NCBI GenBank assembly: GCA_024811115.1
Contig: JAKOGH010000639.1
Coordinates: forward strand, 62,001-126,000
Source: Terana coerulea
Lineage: Eukaryota > Basidiomycota > Agaricomycetes > Polyporales > Phanerochaetaceae
DNA: 64,000 nt
Direction of reading: 5' to 3'
Shown: in pieces, positions 46,166 through 58,170 of the stretch
How positions within the stretch are numbered: the first letter of the stretch is position 1
Layout of the letters: each line of letters starts with the position of its first letter
Notes under the pieces: model-generated
What the model saw: only the letters and a program-made list of their open reading frames with translations
What the model was told of the DNA's origin: nothing
Database searches by the model: none
Translations under genes and position numbers: made by a program

Positions 46166-48690
46166 CGCGGCGCGGCGTAAATAATGACAGGTGGTTGATT
46201 CTTCCGCGATTCTGGCTACCGAGGCTCTGGGCCCAACCAACGATGTGTGAACGTTTGGTAGAGGGTCTCCCGCCTCCTCCTGCGTTAAGCCTGCTTGGCT
46301 GATATTCTGGTCGCCGTGAGGCTGGTTGTATGTGGCAAACAGCAGTAACAGTAAGTCCCTTAATTCAATGGGCACAATTCTGCATGAATCTCACCAGTAA
46401 CGCAGGTCTGGTGACTGCTGGCTGGACTAAAAGGCGCAGCTTGCTTGTCTTGCGTGCTCATCAGTCAACGTGCCCCGGGATGTTTCCGTAACTCCGAGCA
46501 TGCCCGGGGCTACGTCAGAAGAACCGTCGCAGTATTGTTGAAGGCAACACTGTAGTTCGGAGGGTATTCCGCTTGTGATGGACGTGTCATTCCCGCGCTG
46601 CCCTCGCAACATGCTTGCCGCTGGCACTGCTGATGGACCTGGATGGTATCCACATCCGGGTACCTACGCAAGCTTCCAGCGTATTCATGCGTTAGCCTGC
46701 ATCATGTAAACCCTGCTCGCCTGCCGCATGCGGTTTACAATGGCGCACTCAGGGGCAAAGGCTTCAAGGTCAATTGCAACGAGCCTAGGACGTGTGTTTG
46801 CAATGGATGTGCTGCAGCCCCAAGCGAGCGGAGCAGAAAGTTCACGGCATGTCACACACCACCGTTTGGCAGATCACGCACTAGCTGCGCGGAGTCTGCT
46901 AAGTTGCCGGCTTTTGGCAAGACTCAAGGATTCATTGACTGTGTTTTGGATGCGGTTGCGCTCTGCAAAAACAAGAAGGGCTGCAAACTGCAAGTGGACT
47001 ATCAGGACAAATATATAAAGAATGGTGCGTCGCGCTGTTGTGAATTGTTCACAAGGCTACGTACTGGCATGGCACGACACCAGCAATCAACCCTGACATC
47101 AAAGCCGCCGCAGAATTCAAATACCAATCGAGAAGTTCCCAGTATGTCCGTTGTGCTTCATTGTAGTGGCTTGATTTCCTGATGAATGCACTCCAGATAT
47201 TCCACCTGCTCATGCAGCCCTCCGCGCCGTGCAAGCAGAATTCAGGGAATTAATTTGAGTAGCTTTTGGTATGCTCTCACGCCGTGCATTTGCTCGCTGT
47301 AAATTACACTAACAGTCTGCTTACCTCAGTCCATGCAACTGGTAACCTGTGTGCAACGATGCGCTGGACATTGACGAAAGGAAATGTTCAGAACATTGTT
47401 TACAAATATCAGACGGAGCTCAGAGGTTGGCCGAGCTGCGTCCGTTTCATACGCGATCTCATCTGGAAGGTCCAGAACGGCGAAATGCACTTCGCACGGC
47501 TGTGCCAGGCAGTGGTCGCTAGGTACACCGTGCGACGATCACCGTACGAGAGTTTAGAAGCACGAGGCCATTGAGTCGATAAGGGTGAAAAGCGCCAGCA
47601 ACGGCGGCCCGAGACGAGACGAGCGGGCACACGGCACACAGGGCTCCACACGTCCAAGTATGTTGAGGACTCAGACTCGGAGTAGCTAGCTGGCATTAAA
47701 TATGATTAATTTGCCTATTTGGAAACAAAATGAGTACAAAGAGTAGAGAGAGCCACGGGCAATGAGGAACATGTTGCGTGATAAGGAGTAACTTTGTCAT
47801 GCAAGGTATTCCTTGTTGTCCGAGATCAGCGGCCCGATGCGGCACTGTCCTAACTAATTTGAACCTATGCAAGTGCTGCCGTCTAGGGCTGATGAGACCA
47901 AGGAGGCCAACAGTGTTAGGCACCGTAACTCCAGTGTGATAACCGGCAACATCAGAATACTGGAGTGATTTTCTGGGGAGCTTTGAAGTGAGAGATCTGG
48001 ATCTGAGAATTTCGGTGACTCGAAGTTCTGTCTTCCCATTTTGCTCACTGTTCACGTTCACCTTGCCCACCACCCTCAGAATTGCCTCCTTTTGATTTTT
48101 TGGCTATTTCCTGAATCACCCTACATGCTCTACGCTCTACTACAGTCTACCTGTCTATTGCACACCAGCTCGGCAAGGCAAAAACGCTCACCTCGTCAAG
48201 ACCCAAGCCCGGAAGACTCTGAACAAACGTGGTTAGGCCCAGAATTTTGCCTGAAGATGAAACAAGGAGAGGAATGATAGGGAATGTGCAACAGAAGGAA
48301 TGGAGAGGCATTTCGGTCAAGGTATGCAGTCTTAATTTGTTGTTTTCGAGGCCGCTGTAGCTGACTAGCAAATAAGCGCCTGTTGTCGCAAGACCAACTT
48401 GAACGACTCGCCAGACAGGAGGCCGGCCAGCTGCAGCAACGCGCAGAGTGTACGGCGAGTGCGGGTTGCTGTTGGTGGGTGATTGCGAAGACGTCCCGAT
48501 TGGGTGAAAACAAGTCACAACCAACCACGACGCTTGGCCATTGTTACGTTTCCACTCACAAGACTCGTGCAATAGTAAACAATCATCGTAGAATTTGATT
48601 GAGAGTACACTGATAAATCTCAGCATAGGAGCCTGCGTGCATTCCGCGAGAGTGCCATACCAAGGCCATATAACTTGAAGCACCCGCGAG
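46166..48690. other. Gene-poor region with one possible decayed ORF
   Basis: The longest frame (46643-47182, 179 residues) has clustered cysteines (VNCNEPRTCVCNGC) but no recognised domain, intron or start context. It may be a transposon remnant. The rest holds nothing supported. Confidence 0.4.
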
Positions 48691-50107
48691 GGGGTCTGTC
48701 TGCGTCGACACGATAGATCGCCGTCCGCGAATCCGGGGTCCGGTAAGCTTCATTCCCAACTGCCTACAGAGCACCGAACTCACAGCATGACATCCCAGAG
48801 GGTCACACCGAGCTGTTCACGAGAATGCCGTGGATCACGTCGCACCGACAGTACGGCTGTGCCCCGCGTGCCGGGACACGAATCGCGCTGAGACGATGTA
48901 TCGCCGTCCGGCGACCGGGGGTCTGGCGCCCCGGTGGTTGAACGGCCGAGCAGGCTTCGTGGCGTTGCGGGACATGAAATGCCAGTTGGAGGAGGTGAGT
49001 ACGCACTGCCGGTATTATGGGTGGCAGGTACTTACTCACGCATTTGTCGCCTGCAGGTGTCGCCAATGCCGGTGTCGCCGAGAGGTCGTTAACGCCAGAG
49101 ACTCCACGAGATCATTTGGACATTCCACGACAGATCGCCGTCCCGTGGCCAAGACCCAGAGTGAGCGAAAGGACTCGGATTTCAGAGCGAAAGGAATCAT
49201 TTTTGACATTCCGCGACAGATCTTCTTCCGGCGAGCAACACGCACAGTCACGAAGCAGGCACAGCGACGAGAGGCGCGTTTGACGTTCCGCAACAGATCG
49301 CCATCCGCCGACCAGAGCACGACGAGCCGGGGTACGCCGAAAATGAATCTGCATGAAGGGAGCCTTGCTGACTTGGGGTGACAGACTGTGATCCCGCGAG
49401 TTGAAAGCGATACTTTGATTCGGCATAGCCATCTGAACGGGGAGTGCGAGAGCCTAGAGGTGAGCCAGTGCTGCCAGGGCCGAGCGCACAGTCTGAATGG
49501 CGGAAAGTCGATGTTCCGCAATAGGTCTTCATCCGGCGAGCACGACCGGACAGCCGCACGGTAGACGACGAGGATACGACCGTCTGCGTCGATGTACTTG
49601 AGAACTGGGAGGAGGGTTAGGGTTAGACCCATGCGCACGGCGAAGCTTGACAGCCCACCCGTAGATGTGCACCCGGCGCGAGTGCTGGGCTGGACAGGGC
49701 AAGACGGCGGCGCGCAGACAACAGGGCTTACGCACTGGTGCGTCGATAGCGAGAGGCCGAACTGCGGCCAATTTTGACGTGTCGCAACAGAACTTTGCCC
49801 GGCGACCACGAGGCCGTGAAGACGGTGTAGAAACCCACTTGTCCGTAGCTGCCACCCGCGACATGTCGACCATGTCACCATTTCACCATTTCACGACAGA
49901 CGGGCTTCTCGCGACCGAGAGGGAAGTGGCGTATTGGAGACTCGGAGGTGAGCCAGCCGCGAAAGCTGGTAGCCAGAGACCGCCGTGTTTTGACGCCAGC
50001 TGTTCTGCGACAGAGAGCCGTCCCGCGGGCGAGGCCGAGCCTGACAAGAGAACGCGGCCAGTGCGCGGTCAGTGCGCGGTCAGTGCGCGGTCAGTGCGCA
50101 GTCAGAG
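48690..50107. repeat. Minisatellite-like array with a degenerate unit
   Basis: Variants of a unit like TTCCGCGACAGATCGCCGTC followed by CCGGCGA recur at about 49133, 49209, 49286, 49513, 49779 and 50002, with weaker copies near 48710 and 48899. Spacings are 77 bp (closest units) and 227-266 bp. At the right end four to five exact 11-bp units (GTCAGTGCGCG) lie at 50057-50107. Confidence 0.65.
49614..49626. repeat. Short interstitial telomere-like tract
   Basis: GGGTTAGGGTTAG contains two TTAGGG-type units, the telomere repeat of most filamentous fungi. Two units can arise by chance. Confidence 0.4.
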
Positions 50108-50319
50108 CGAGACGGGGAGATGGCGGCAGGGCCTGAGTCGCGCTTTGCCGCGTCCGGCGCGTCGACAGCGCACACCATGCAAGAAAGGAAACTTACTGAT
50201 AACTATGCCCCCTGTACTGCCCTTTCTCGTCTTTTTCGATAACACAAAAACACTCACCAGGCCGAACCCACGCTCGTCCGTCCCACGGATAGGCGCCGTC
50301 ACCACACCCAGCAGCACAC

Positions 50320-52262
50320 TCAGCACCCGCCTTTCCTCCTGGGCAGCGCCACGTCGTCGCCCGAGTACGCGTACTTGGAGTGCTTGCGGATGGCCGCGCC
50401 CTTGAAGTAGAACAGGTACGGGATCGCGCAGCACGCGAGCGAGATGAACGCCAGGAGCGTGCTCGCCCACTCCAGCCCGAGGCGGTCGTACATCTGCGTC
50501 GTGAACAGCACCACGGCCGCGCCCCAGAAGCTCCGCAGGCACGTCTTCGCCGCCAGCGCGCTCGCCGCGCTGTGCTGGTACGAGTCCACCAGGTAGTTGT
50601 TCGCGCTGTTGTACAGGAAGATGAAGCCGAAGCCGACCGGGAACCCGCCCAGGCACGGCCCGACCCAGTGCACGTGCGGGTACGACGTCCACGCGAAGAT
50701 GAACAGCCCGACCGGGATGAACCAGCACGACACCATCATCGGGATCAGCCGCGCTTCGGCGGGCGGGATCCCGCCGTGCTTGCGGCAGAGCGAGTTGTAG
50801 TGCTTGTTCACCATCGGCGCGAGCGCCGCGCTCAGCAGCACGCCGACGGCGATCGGGATGAACATCAGGCCCGTGTCGCTCGCCGACCAGCCCTTTCCGC
50901 CTTGGTACACGATAGGGTAGCTGTCGCGTCGTCATTAGCAAGGAGTGCATGCAGCAGGGCAAACGGGAGACGCACGCAATGAAGAACATGTACAGCAGGC
51001 CGTAGAGCACGGACATGTAGAGCGTGACGAGCAGCACGATGATCTCCGTGAACAGCAGCTGGAACGGCCGGAAGATGTACACCCGCAGCCGGTCGCCGAG
51101 CGGCCGCGTGTCCAGCTCCTGCTCCGTCACGTACGTCGCGTCGCCCGTCTCCTTGCGCAGCCGCCGCGCGCGCTTCAGCAGGATCGTCGGCGCGTACGTC
51201 TCCGGCACGGTCAGCAGCATGAGCACGTAGATCGCGCCGGCGATGATGAGCTGGATCCAGTACAGCCAGCGCCAGCCGAGGTTGTCCGCGATGAACCCGC
51301 CGACGAGCGGGCCTGGAGACGGCGGTGTGTGAGTGAAAGAATAGGTGCGGGTGGTGGTGGGTACGTACCGACGGCGGGTCCGAGGAAGGGAGCGGCGCTG
51401 AAGGCCGCCATGGGCACACCGCGCTCCTCGTTGCGCCACATGTCCGCGAGGGTGCCACCAACGATGGTCAACGGCGCACTACACAAGCTGTCAGAGACAT
51501 GGCGCACGTCTGACAACAGCTTAGCTCACCTGAAGCCGATGCCGTCAATGGCACGAGTCACCAGGAGGGTGGCGATATTCTTCGAGACGGCGCCGGGGAT
51601 GATAAAGATGATGCCGACAAGCAGCGTCGTGACGTACATCACCCTGCGGCCGTACATCTCGCTGAGGGGAGCAAAGAACATGGGCCCTGCGCAGTGATCA
51701 GCGCCGCCGCAGATGGTAGTAAAAGCAGACAGACATACCGATGCCGAAGCCGACGACGAAGAGCGACACACTCAGCAACGCGACCTCCTCGCTCACCCCA
51801 AACTCCTCCGCGACGCCGCCGATGTCGGCCGTGATGACGGCCGAGTTGAACGCGACGGTGAAGCACACCATCGCGATCATCAGCGTGCACCACCACTTCT
51901 TCGCCTTTGTCCAGTTCTTCGGGTTCTCGGGGTCGTCGACGGTGAACGTCACGAGCTGGTACTTCTCGACGCTGCCGTCCGGGGTGGTGTGCGGCTGGAC
52001 GATGGTGCCCGTCGCGGTCTCGCGGCGGTACTCGTCCAGGTTCGCATCGTGCGTGAGCTGGCGGGTCGGGAGCGTGAGGTCCTCCTGCGCCGGGTCCGCG
52101 AAGCTCGCGAAACTCTTGCTCTTATTACTGCACAAGATCCGAGCAAGATCAGCTCTATGAATGCACGGAAGCGAGGGAGAAGACGACGCACGGGTGCTTC
52201 GCCGGGTGATTGCCCAGCGTACTCTCCGAAGCAAAGTGGTTTAGGGTAGCGTTGGATTCCAT
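50320..52262 (-). CDS. MFS drug:H+ antiporter, copy 2, altered C-terminus
   Basis: The start at 52262 and all introns correspond to copy 1, and the frame is continuous through the central loop ([19 protein letters not shown]). The product is again a twelve-helix DHA1-type exporter. The duplicated segment ends eight codons before the stop of copy 1, so the last residues differ: [11 protein letters not shown] is followed by RRKGGC instead of TTNKA. The cytosolic tail is short in this family, so the change need not destroy transport. This is the copy whose reading frame is whole as assembled. The upstream region is related to that of copy 1 but clearly more diverged, so regulation may differ. 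Confidence 0.9.
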
Positions 52263-52850
52263 TGCGAAGCGCGAAAGGAAGGAAGGGAAGCCGGGCGGGG
52301 CTTTGGGGTAGGAGGGGACAGAACGACCTCGGATGGGGCTGGGTTCTCGGAGACCCCGCACATTTTATATGTCGAGCTTAGTGGTCGCGTCTCAGTAAGA
52401 GAGCAGGACCGGCCGCTGCCAAGCTCGCAGGCGCGGTCCACCGACAGCTGCTTCGCTGGTGCGCTCCCTATGGGTTCGTAAATTTAGCTGATGGCTATCA
52501 CAGGACTCGCGCGTCGGACCAAGCACTTGCCATAACCAGCCACGTCATCGGCCCCGGAGAGAGATAAAGCCTGGGAGGTGCTGTGCCTGTCGAGCGAGAG
52601 ACCGACGCGAGGTTCCGCCTGAGCCAGTCAGCACAGGCCATCAGCGGAAGAAGCACCGTCGGCCGCTGCATTGGGGTCGTGGGAACCTCCGCCGCGGTGC
52701 GTGCTTCTATTGATGCTTATGTCAGCTGCCACAATAAGCAACTGTCGTAGCTTCATATACCCCACCACTCACGTCCCCTGTATTTTCGACAGCAGGCGCA
52801 GCCCACCTGCTGCATCCTCTGCGAAATGCAGCCCGGCTTTCGAGAGCTGG
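50342..52850. repeat. Segmental duplication, right copy
   Basis: The partner of 36864-39330 in the same orientation. The left junction is sharp at GGCAGCG; the right side fades through a diverged upstream region. Confidence 0.9.
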
Positions 52851-53751
52851 CCAGAACCCGAGGCGCCGGTCACGTCGGCCTGGGTCCGCATCTTCCACAT
52901 TGGCCACTGGCACATTCGACGACGCCGTCCGAATCTTCAAGCGACCGCCGCGGTTGGGACGCAGAAAGAAGTGCCAGGGAGAAGTTCATAACCGCGTCAG
53001 TCATACATAGCGTCCGCGCCACCCGGGTGAGTCTCGTCGATCCGCGCCTCTTCGCCGTCGCTCGTTGGCATGCTGATGGCACCTGGGGTAAGTTTCGCCC
53101 TGTTGACAGATACCGTGGGTGCGGCCAAGGATAAAGAAACACAAATATACGGTGGCGTGCCGCTGCGCTGTAGATTGCCCTGAAATATACCATATCCTAC
53201 GTATGTCTCCATTACCGCAGTACGGCTTACCAACGGGTATGTCGTTAGTCGAACCTTCACTAAGCTCAGTTATTGAGCACATTCCACGCATGATACAGTC
53301 TTGGCCAACGTCCTGCGGCCAACTAGTTTGGAACATTTATGAATGAATCATGAATGGAACAGCATCATCCGGCAAGGACCTGGAAACTGGAAAGCGACAT
53401 GCCGGCAACTTCCAAGGGTCCGACTCGATAGGTAGTCCTGAGGCCAGGCGAGTATCGTGCCACGCTGGTAGAGACATCGACAATGCGACAATGTCGCCCT
53501 CGCACGGTAGCGGACAGTGGCGGCTGCTCTGCACCCGAGGTGGATCGCCGGCGCGGCGGGGATGCACGTCCTGGGTTAGGGCCTGCGCGCGTGGCGGCGG
53601 GACGCCCGCCGAATACGGCAGGTCGCCTGCTTTCGAGGCGATGATGGAAGCGCCGCCTTCGGTTCTCGCTTGGTTTGCTGCCTGTCTGCAGCGCTCTTCG
53701 ACGTCTGCATTAGACTTTTCCCTCGAAGGGATGGAGCCACACCAGAATCCA
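52851..53751. other. Intergenic upstream of the DUF6534-type gene
   Basis: No supported gene. A 180-residue open frame (53350-53892) overlaps the promoter and start of the next gene and has no domain. Confidence 0.45.
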
Positions 53752-53757
53752 TATAAA
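53752..53757 (+). promoter_or_regulatory. TATA box of the DUF6534-type gene
   Basis: TATAAA lies 119 nt upstream of the ATG at 53876, followed by a pyrimidine-rich leader. Confidence 0.5.
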
Positions 53758-53875
53758 CCGCCGCGGCCGCGCGCGGGCTGCATCCCCACCCTTCCTTCCG
53801 ACCCCCCACCATCGAGCCCAGGGCGCCGCGACGCCGTCCGTTCCCTTACGACTCTGCGCACGAACCACTGCGACG

Positions 53876-55810
53876 ATGACCAGTCCGGCTAGTGTCACGT
53901 AAGTCTATTGCTTGGCTGGCAGCGCTCCGGGCGACTAAGTAAAACATCGCGCTAGGTACGGCCCCATCTTCATTGGGGTCATGTTCAACATCGTTCTCTA
54001 CGGTATCATGATTACGCAAACGTTTCTGTACTTTACCGTGTACAAGAAGTAAGTGGGAAAGCCGCCGGTGACTTCCCTTTGCCTGACCTTGTGCTGCAGA
54101 GACAAACTATGGATGAAGCTGTTCGTGAGTGCCAGAATCCTCTCGACGTGAGCGGCTGGGATAATCAAGTACGTCGTGGATAGGTCGCACTACTATTCCT
54201 TTGCGACACCCTCAACTGCGCGTTCGACATCGCTTTCGTGTACATCCCACTAGTGACAAAGTACGGTATGTCAGCTACCTTACGCTGCTCAATGAGAGAA
54301 GACAATACTCAGTCGGGCTTATACAGGCGAAGTCGAAGCCTTGAGCTACGCCACATGGGGTGAGTGTCCTAGCCGTTTCGCGAGTGGCATCACGCATGGT
54401 TCTAATTCTCCATTAAGTGTTCTCTACAGGTAGGATTGTTCTCATCGCGCGCGCGAAACGCAGGCTCACCTCTCGATTCTACCCCATGCAGATCCAGCTT
54501 TGACGGTGAGCTCTTGTGCTGTCATTGTGCATTTCAACAACTAAGTCGATTACACTCCAGGCTATCATCGCGCTGCTGGTTCAGATGTTCTTCGCGTGGC
54601 GCGTCAAGGTTTTGACGAACAACTGGTATGCTGTAGTGTTCATTTCCTTCTGCTCTTTCTGCCAATGGTGTACGTGAACTTCAATGTCGTCCGCCCGAGC
54701 TAGCGTTGATCGATGTATCCTCTCTAGGTGGTGGATTGGGTACAGCGATTGCCTGTGGGATGTGAGTCTTCAATGACCATTGGTCAACCTGCCGTAACTG
54801 ACGGTTCCTCAGCATTCCCGAGTTCATCCACTTCCAGAAGTTCCAAGTCATCGTCATCATTTGGCTCGCTTTCTCCGCTGTCGCCGACACTTCCATCACT
54901 CTCGCTCTTGTCTGGCACTTGGTAGGTTCCTGTCATTCCGGTATCAAGTCCAGTGACTTATTTATGAACCGTCCAGCGCAAGCACAAGACTGGATTCTCG
55001 TCGACAGATGATATTGTCAACAAGATTATCCGAAGTGAGTTCCCGACAAAATGATGGTCGATTTGCAAGACTGACGTGTTGTGATAGTGACCGTACAGAC
55101 AGGCATGATCACGGCCCTGTGCGCGATCATTGACCTCATCGCCTTCCTTGCGAGCGTGAGTAGCTTGCACTCCAACATTCTGTCACACGCTCATCCTCTC
55201 GCAACAGCCGTCCGGTCTTCATCTCGTCTTCAACCTTCCACTGTCGAAGCTTTACACGAATTCCCTCATGTCAAGCTTGAACTCCCGCGCAGGATGGAAG
55301 TACGGTACAAATGTCGCGAAAGCGCTCAGCGGAGGCAGCGAGTCAGAGCCAAGGCCGGGTGAGCAGGCTGGGAGTACCCGAGCGGCATGCGGGTGAGCCC
55401 CATTTCCTACATCCCGAGCGTTCGCTCCTCTACCTGGAGCGGCCACGGACGCAGCTCTTCGGTGTCATGACCTCGCGAAGCACGCTGATGAAATGCATTA
55501 CTTTTCTACCATTGTGCACGCGCCGCCGACGACGTGGACGACGCAATACGACGACGACGCGTACGACGACCCCCAGTCGCAGCAGGTGTACATCGACGTG
55601 GAGTCGCATGAGCTGAAGGACCGCGAGGCGAGCGGCAGCTACTCGTTCAAGACCGGGGGCGCGCTCGCCGCGGACTCGGTGAACGACTTTCCGGAGCCGT
55701 ACGAGGTGAAGGTCGACGACGGAGAAGGTGATCACTCGGTAGACGGTCGGCGCGGTCTTCTTTCTGCACGCTCTTTTTCCTTCCTGCATGGGCTTCGGTT
55801 GTGGGTGTAG
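53876..55810 (+). CDS. Seven-helix membrane protein, DUF6534 type
   Basis: About ten short exons are needed. In order they read MTSPASVT, then YGPIFIGVMFNIVLYGIMIT, QTFLYFTVYKK, DKLWMKLFVALLFLCDTLNC, FDIAFVYIPLVTKYG, AIIALLVQMFFAWRVKVL, GLGTAIACG, IPEFIHFQKFQVIVIIWLAF, LALVWHLRKHKTGFSSTDDI and MTVQTGMITALCAIIDLIAF. This helix pattern, including the FFAWRV turn and the W(H)LRKHKTGF loop, matches a family greatly expanded in Agaricomycetes, often described as transmembrane proteins with a DUF6534 domain. Function is unknown; a receptor-like role is only speculation. The C-terminal exon carries an acidic tail (QVYIDVESHELKDREASG); its exact junction near 55.35-55.50 kb is uncertain, as is the stop at 55808-55810. 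Confidence 0.8.
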
Positions 55811-55994
55811 ACTGTCGTGTATTACTCAACGTTCATTGTTCCTCGATACCTAGCATTGTCCCCAGTGTATACTTAGGTCGTTTCTTGTACTTGTCAATCA
55901 TTGAGAATGTATGCCACCATGAAGAATCTGTCTACTTTGATTGTTGGTTCGGTGCCAGTGCTATCCACTGGCGGATGGCGGCGGCCGCTACTGT

Positions 55995-56352
55995 ACATTA
56001 ATGACCTGACAGGGTGTCACACGTCACAGGGGTCCCGCCTGTCCGCTATCCGGGTTTTTGTCACCGGTCACAGAGGGTCCGCCGGTTTGTGACAGGTAAG
56101 TCCTTACCCCAAATTTTCGAGCCTGCGGCGCAATGAGCCTTCTTTCCCACTCAACGCTCTCGAACGGCGTATTCATGGTAGACGCTGCACAATAACAGCC
56201 AAATAACGGTGAGCAAACACCACGCTTGGCTCCAGATAGCCCGCTCACCACCGGTCTCTGGAAGCATGTCACAGGCCCTCGACCCTGCCGCCGCTCATCC
56301 GGATCGTTGCAAAATATCACAGTCACAACCGGCCCCTGTCAGGTCATTAATG
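55995..56352. mobile_element. Non-autonomous element with 19-bp inverted repeats
   Basis: The ends read CATTAATGACCTGACAGGG and its exact complement. The left flank is TA, but the right flank is TG, so no clear target duplication is seen. The 358-bp interior has no coding capacity. It abuts the next element. Confidence 0.65.
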
Positions 56353-56359
56353 TGCGGTA

Positions 56360-56828
56360 CAGTCGATAAGTTCATAATGAATAAGGTAATCATGAATAAA
56401 TATTCATAATGCATAGCAAAATGGCCGAACCACCTCGGTGCACGCCATTTATGCATGAATATACAGTACTGAATAATGAATATGGTTTTGGTGGTCTGGC
56501 GGACCAAATTCCCCTATGTGTGATTCCATAGTGCATATCTTCACCCATATGTGGCAGTCTGATGGAGGTGATGGAGGCGCAGATCATGAATGAGTGCGAG
56601 GCAAATGTCCCTAGTAAGGGTAGATTAGAGCAAAACTGGCTTGATGGGCTCAATAACGCCATTTCGGCGTGGAAAGAGTCAATGTGACACAATGTGACTG
56701 TCATTCACCTTAAAGTAGCACTATGTCACGAAGGTCACGCCCATGTGACGCATATTGTCATGCATACATGGTCATAATGCATAAGCTGAAGGTGTCACCG
56801 ACCATATTCATTATGAGCTTATCGACTG
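56360..56828. mobile_element. Non-autonomous Tc1/mariner-like element, AT-rich
   Basis: The ends begin CAGTCGATAAG and match for about 24 bp with one mismatch. TA flanks both sides (56358-56359 and 56829-56830), as expected for this superfamily. The interior is rich in ATTCATAATG-type palindromes and lacks a transposase. Only the TA target and CAG terminus are shared with the element at 26662-27213. Confidence 0.75.
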
Positions 56829-58170
56829 TACTATCGCAGACCCGGTCATCAGTAGTGAAGTGGGCCTGATGCTGCTAGCTCAACTCCTTGCAGTCTCTCC
56901 AGTAAATTACTATCACTGTTCTCAGTATGTCCGTGTATGATGGAAAGTATGGCGGCTGTGGAGTGAGTGTGTGAGGTGCTGGACGTGCATATGCGGCGAG
57001 CTGATTTTGGCAGGGATTCACCATCAAACATCCCGGCATGCACCACCTTTACCCACAGAGGGCCCAGAATATTTTCAAGTAAGCTATGTACATATACGAA
57101 CCCCGCGTATCATGCTGGGGATGACTACGGTGATGGGCAGTGGGACGGGACAGTAGTGAAATCGCATTTCACTGCTGGGTCTGCGATAGTAGCTGGAACG
57201 TACTAGTATGGCGCCGCCGGTCCGGCGCCAGATGTCATGCAATTCCACCAACCGCAGCCTCCGCTAGCCCCCACGGAGCTTCCACTCCCGAGCATATTAA
57301 TATTATTGCGCGCCTACTGCACGCCTCATGATATATACAATGACCTCGCTGTCTGCCGGAGCGAAAAGAGACGTACGCGTCTTGTACCAGGACACCGGCT
57401 GCCACTCGTAAGCATGGATGTTCGCCTCGATAACACCCTGGAAGGCAAAATGCGAAATGCTATCTCGTGAACCAAGTGGTTTGGTGACAAGGTGATTGAA
57501 GGCGACCTCTCCAGCCGATGCTTTGCGCAAAAGAATGCGATTCAGCGTGTTTGCAACCAAACAAAATTCGGACTTTCTCGAGCGCTAGGATTATTGATTT
57601 CGTCCAAAGTTTTTGCGCCTCGGAGGTATATACAAGGTTTGGGTCGACCAGTGTCATCCGACCGTTTATAGTCAGCTACGGAGACTACTTACCTCGGAGG
57701 GCGTATTTGAGAAATTCAGGCGGACATCCACCATTGCGAGCAGCCGGAGTCCCCTTGTGCAACGGGACATGTACCACTTTCTAGACGGAATTCGCCATAC
57801 TGACACTACCTTACTATAAAACAAAGGGCTGCTGATGCATGATAATATTGACATTCAGATGCCCTAAAAATTCTCAGTACAGTTGCGCCTACTTTCATAC
57901 GCACCTAAGTAAGTGGCTGTTACGCTCCCCGCCTGCCTGGAGTTTGTCAAGGATTACCATGCGTCCCTTCCCCTTACCGGACTTGGTGGGGAAACCTCGG
58001 AGCAGCCGAATTGTTGAGCAGAACAGAAGCCTTATGGTCCATCGTCACTGCCGTGCTTTCCAGAAGCACTTGAGATACGCAGCTTGTGCACACTCAGGGA
58101 CGAGGCGCTACTCAGGAACGATGAAGTCTTCAAAGCATAAACGTTTTGTTGCTTTGATGTCATGTATCTC
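56829..58170. other. Intergenic, no supported gene
   Basis: Several short frames exist (largest 119 residues at 57839-58198). None has domains or splice structure. One peptide near 57.95 kb (EFVKDYHASL) weakly recalls the left-edge gene. Confidence 0.4.

Noticed and set aside
42560..50107. CRISPR array
   Set aside because: Units are hundreds of bases long and degenerate, without short identical repeats and unique spacers, and the genome is eukaryotic.
36864..52850. Direct repeats of 2.2-2.5 kb as long terminal repeats of one large retrotransposon
   Set aside because: Each repeat holds a complete multi-exon MFS gene, and the DNA between has no gag or pol sequence, primer-binding site or polypurine tract.
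53350..53892. 180-residue plus-strand open frame
   Set aside because: It covers the TATA box, leader and first codons of the DUF6534-type gene and has no domain.
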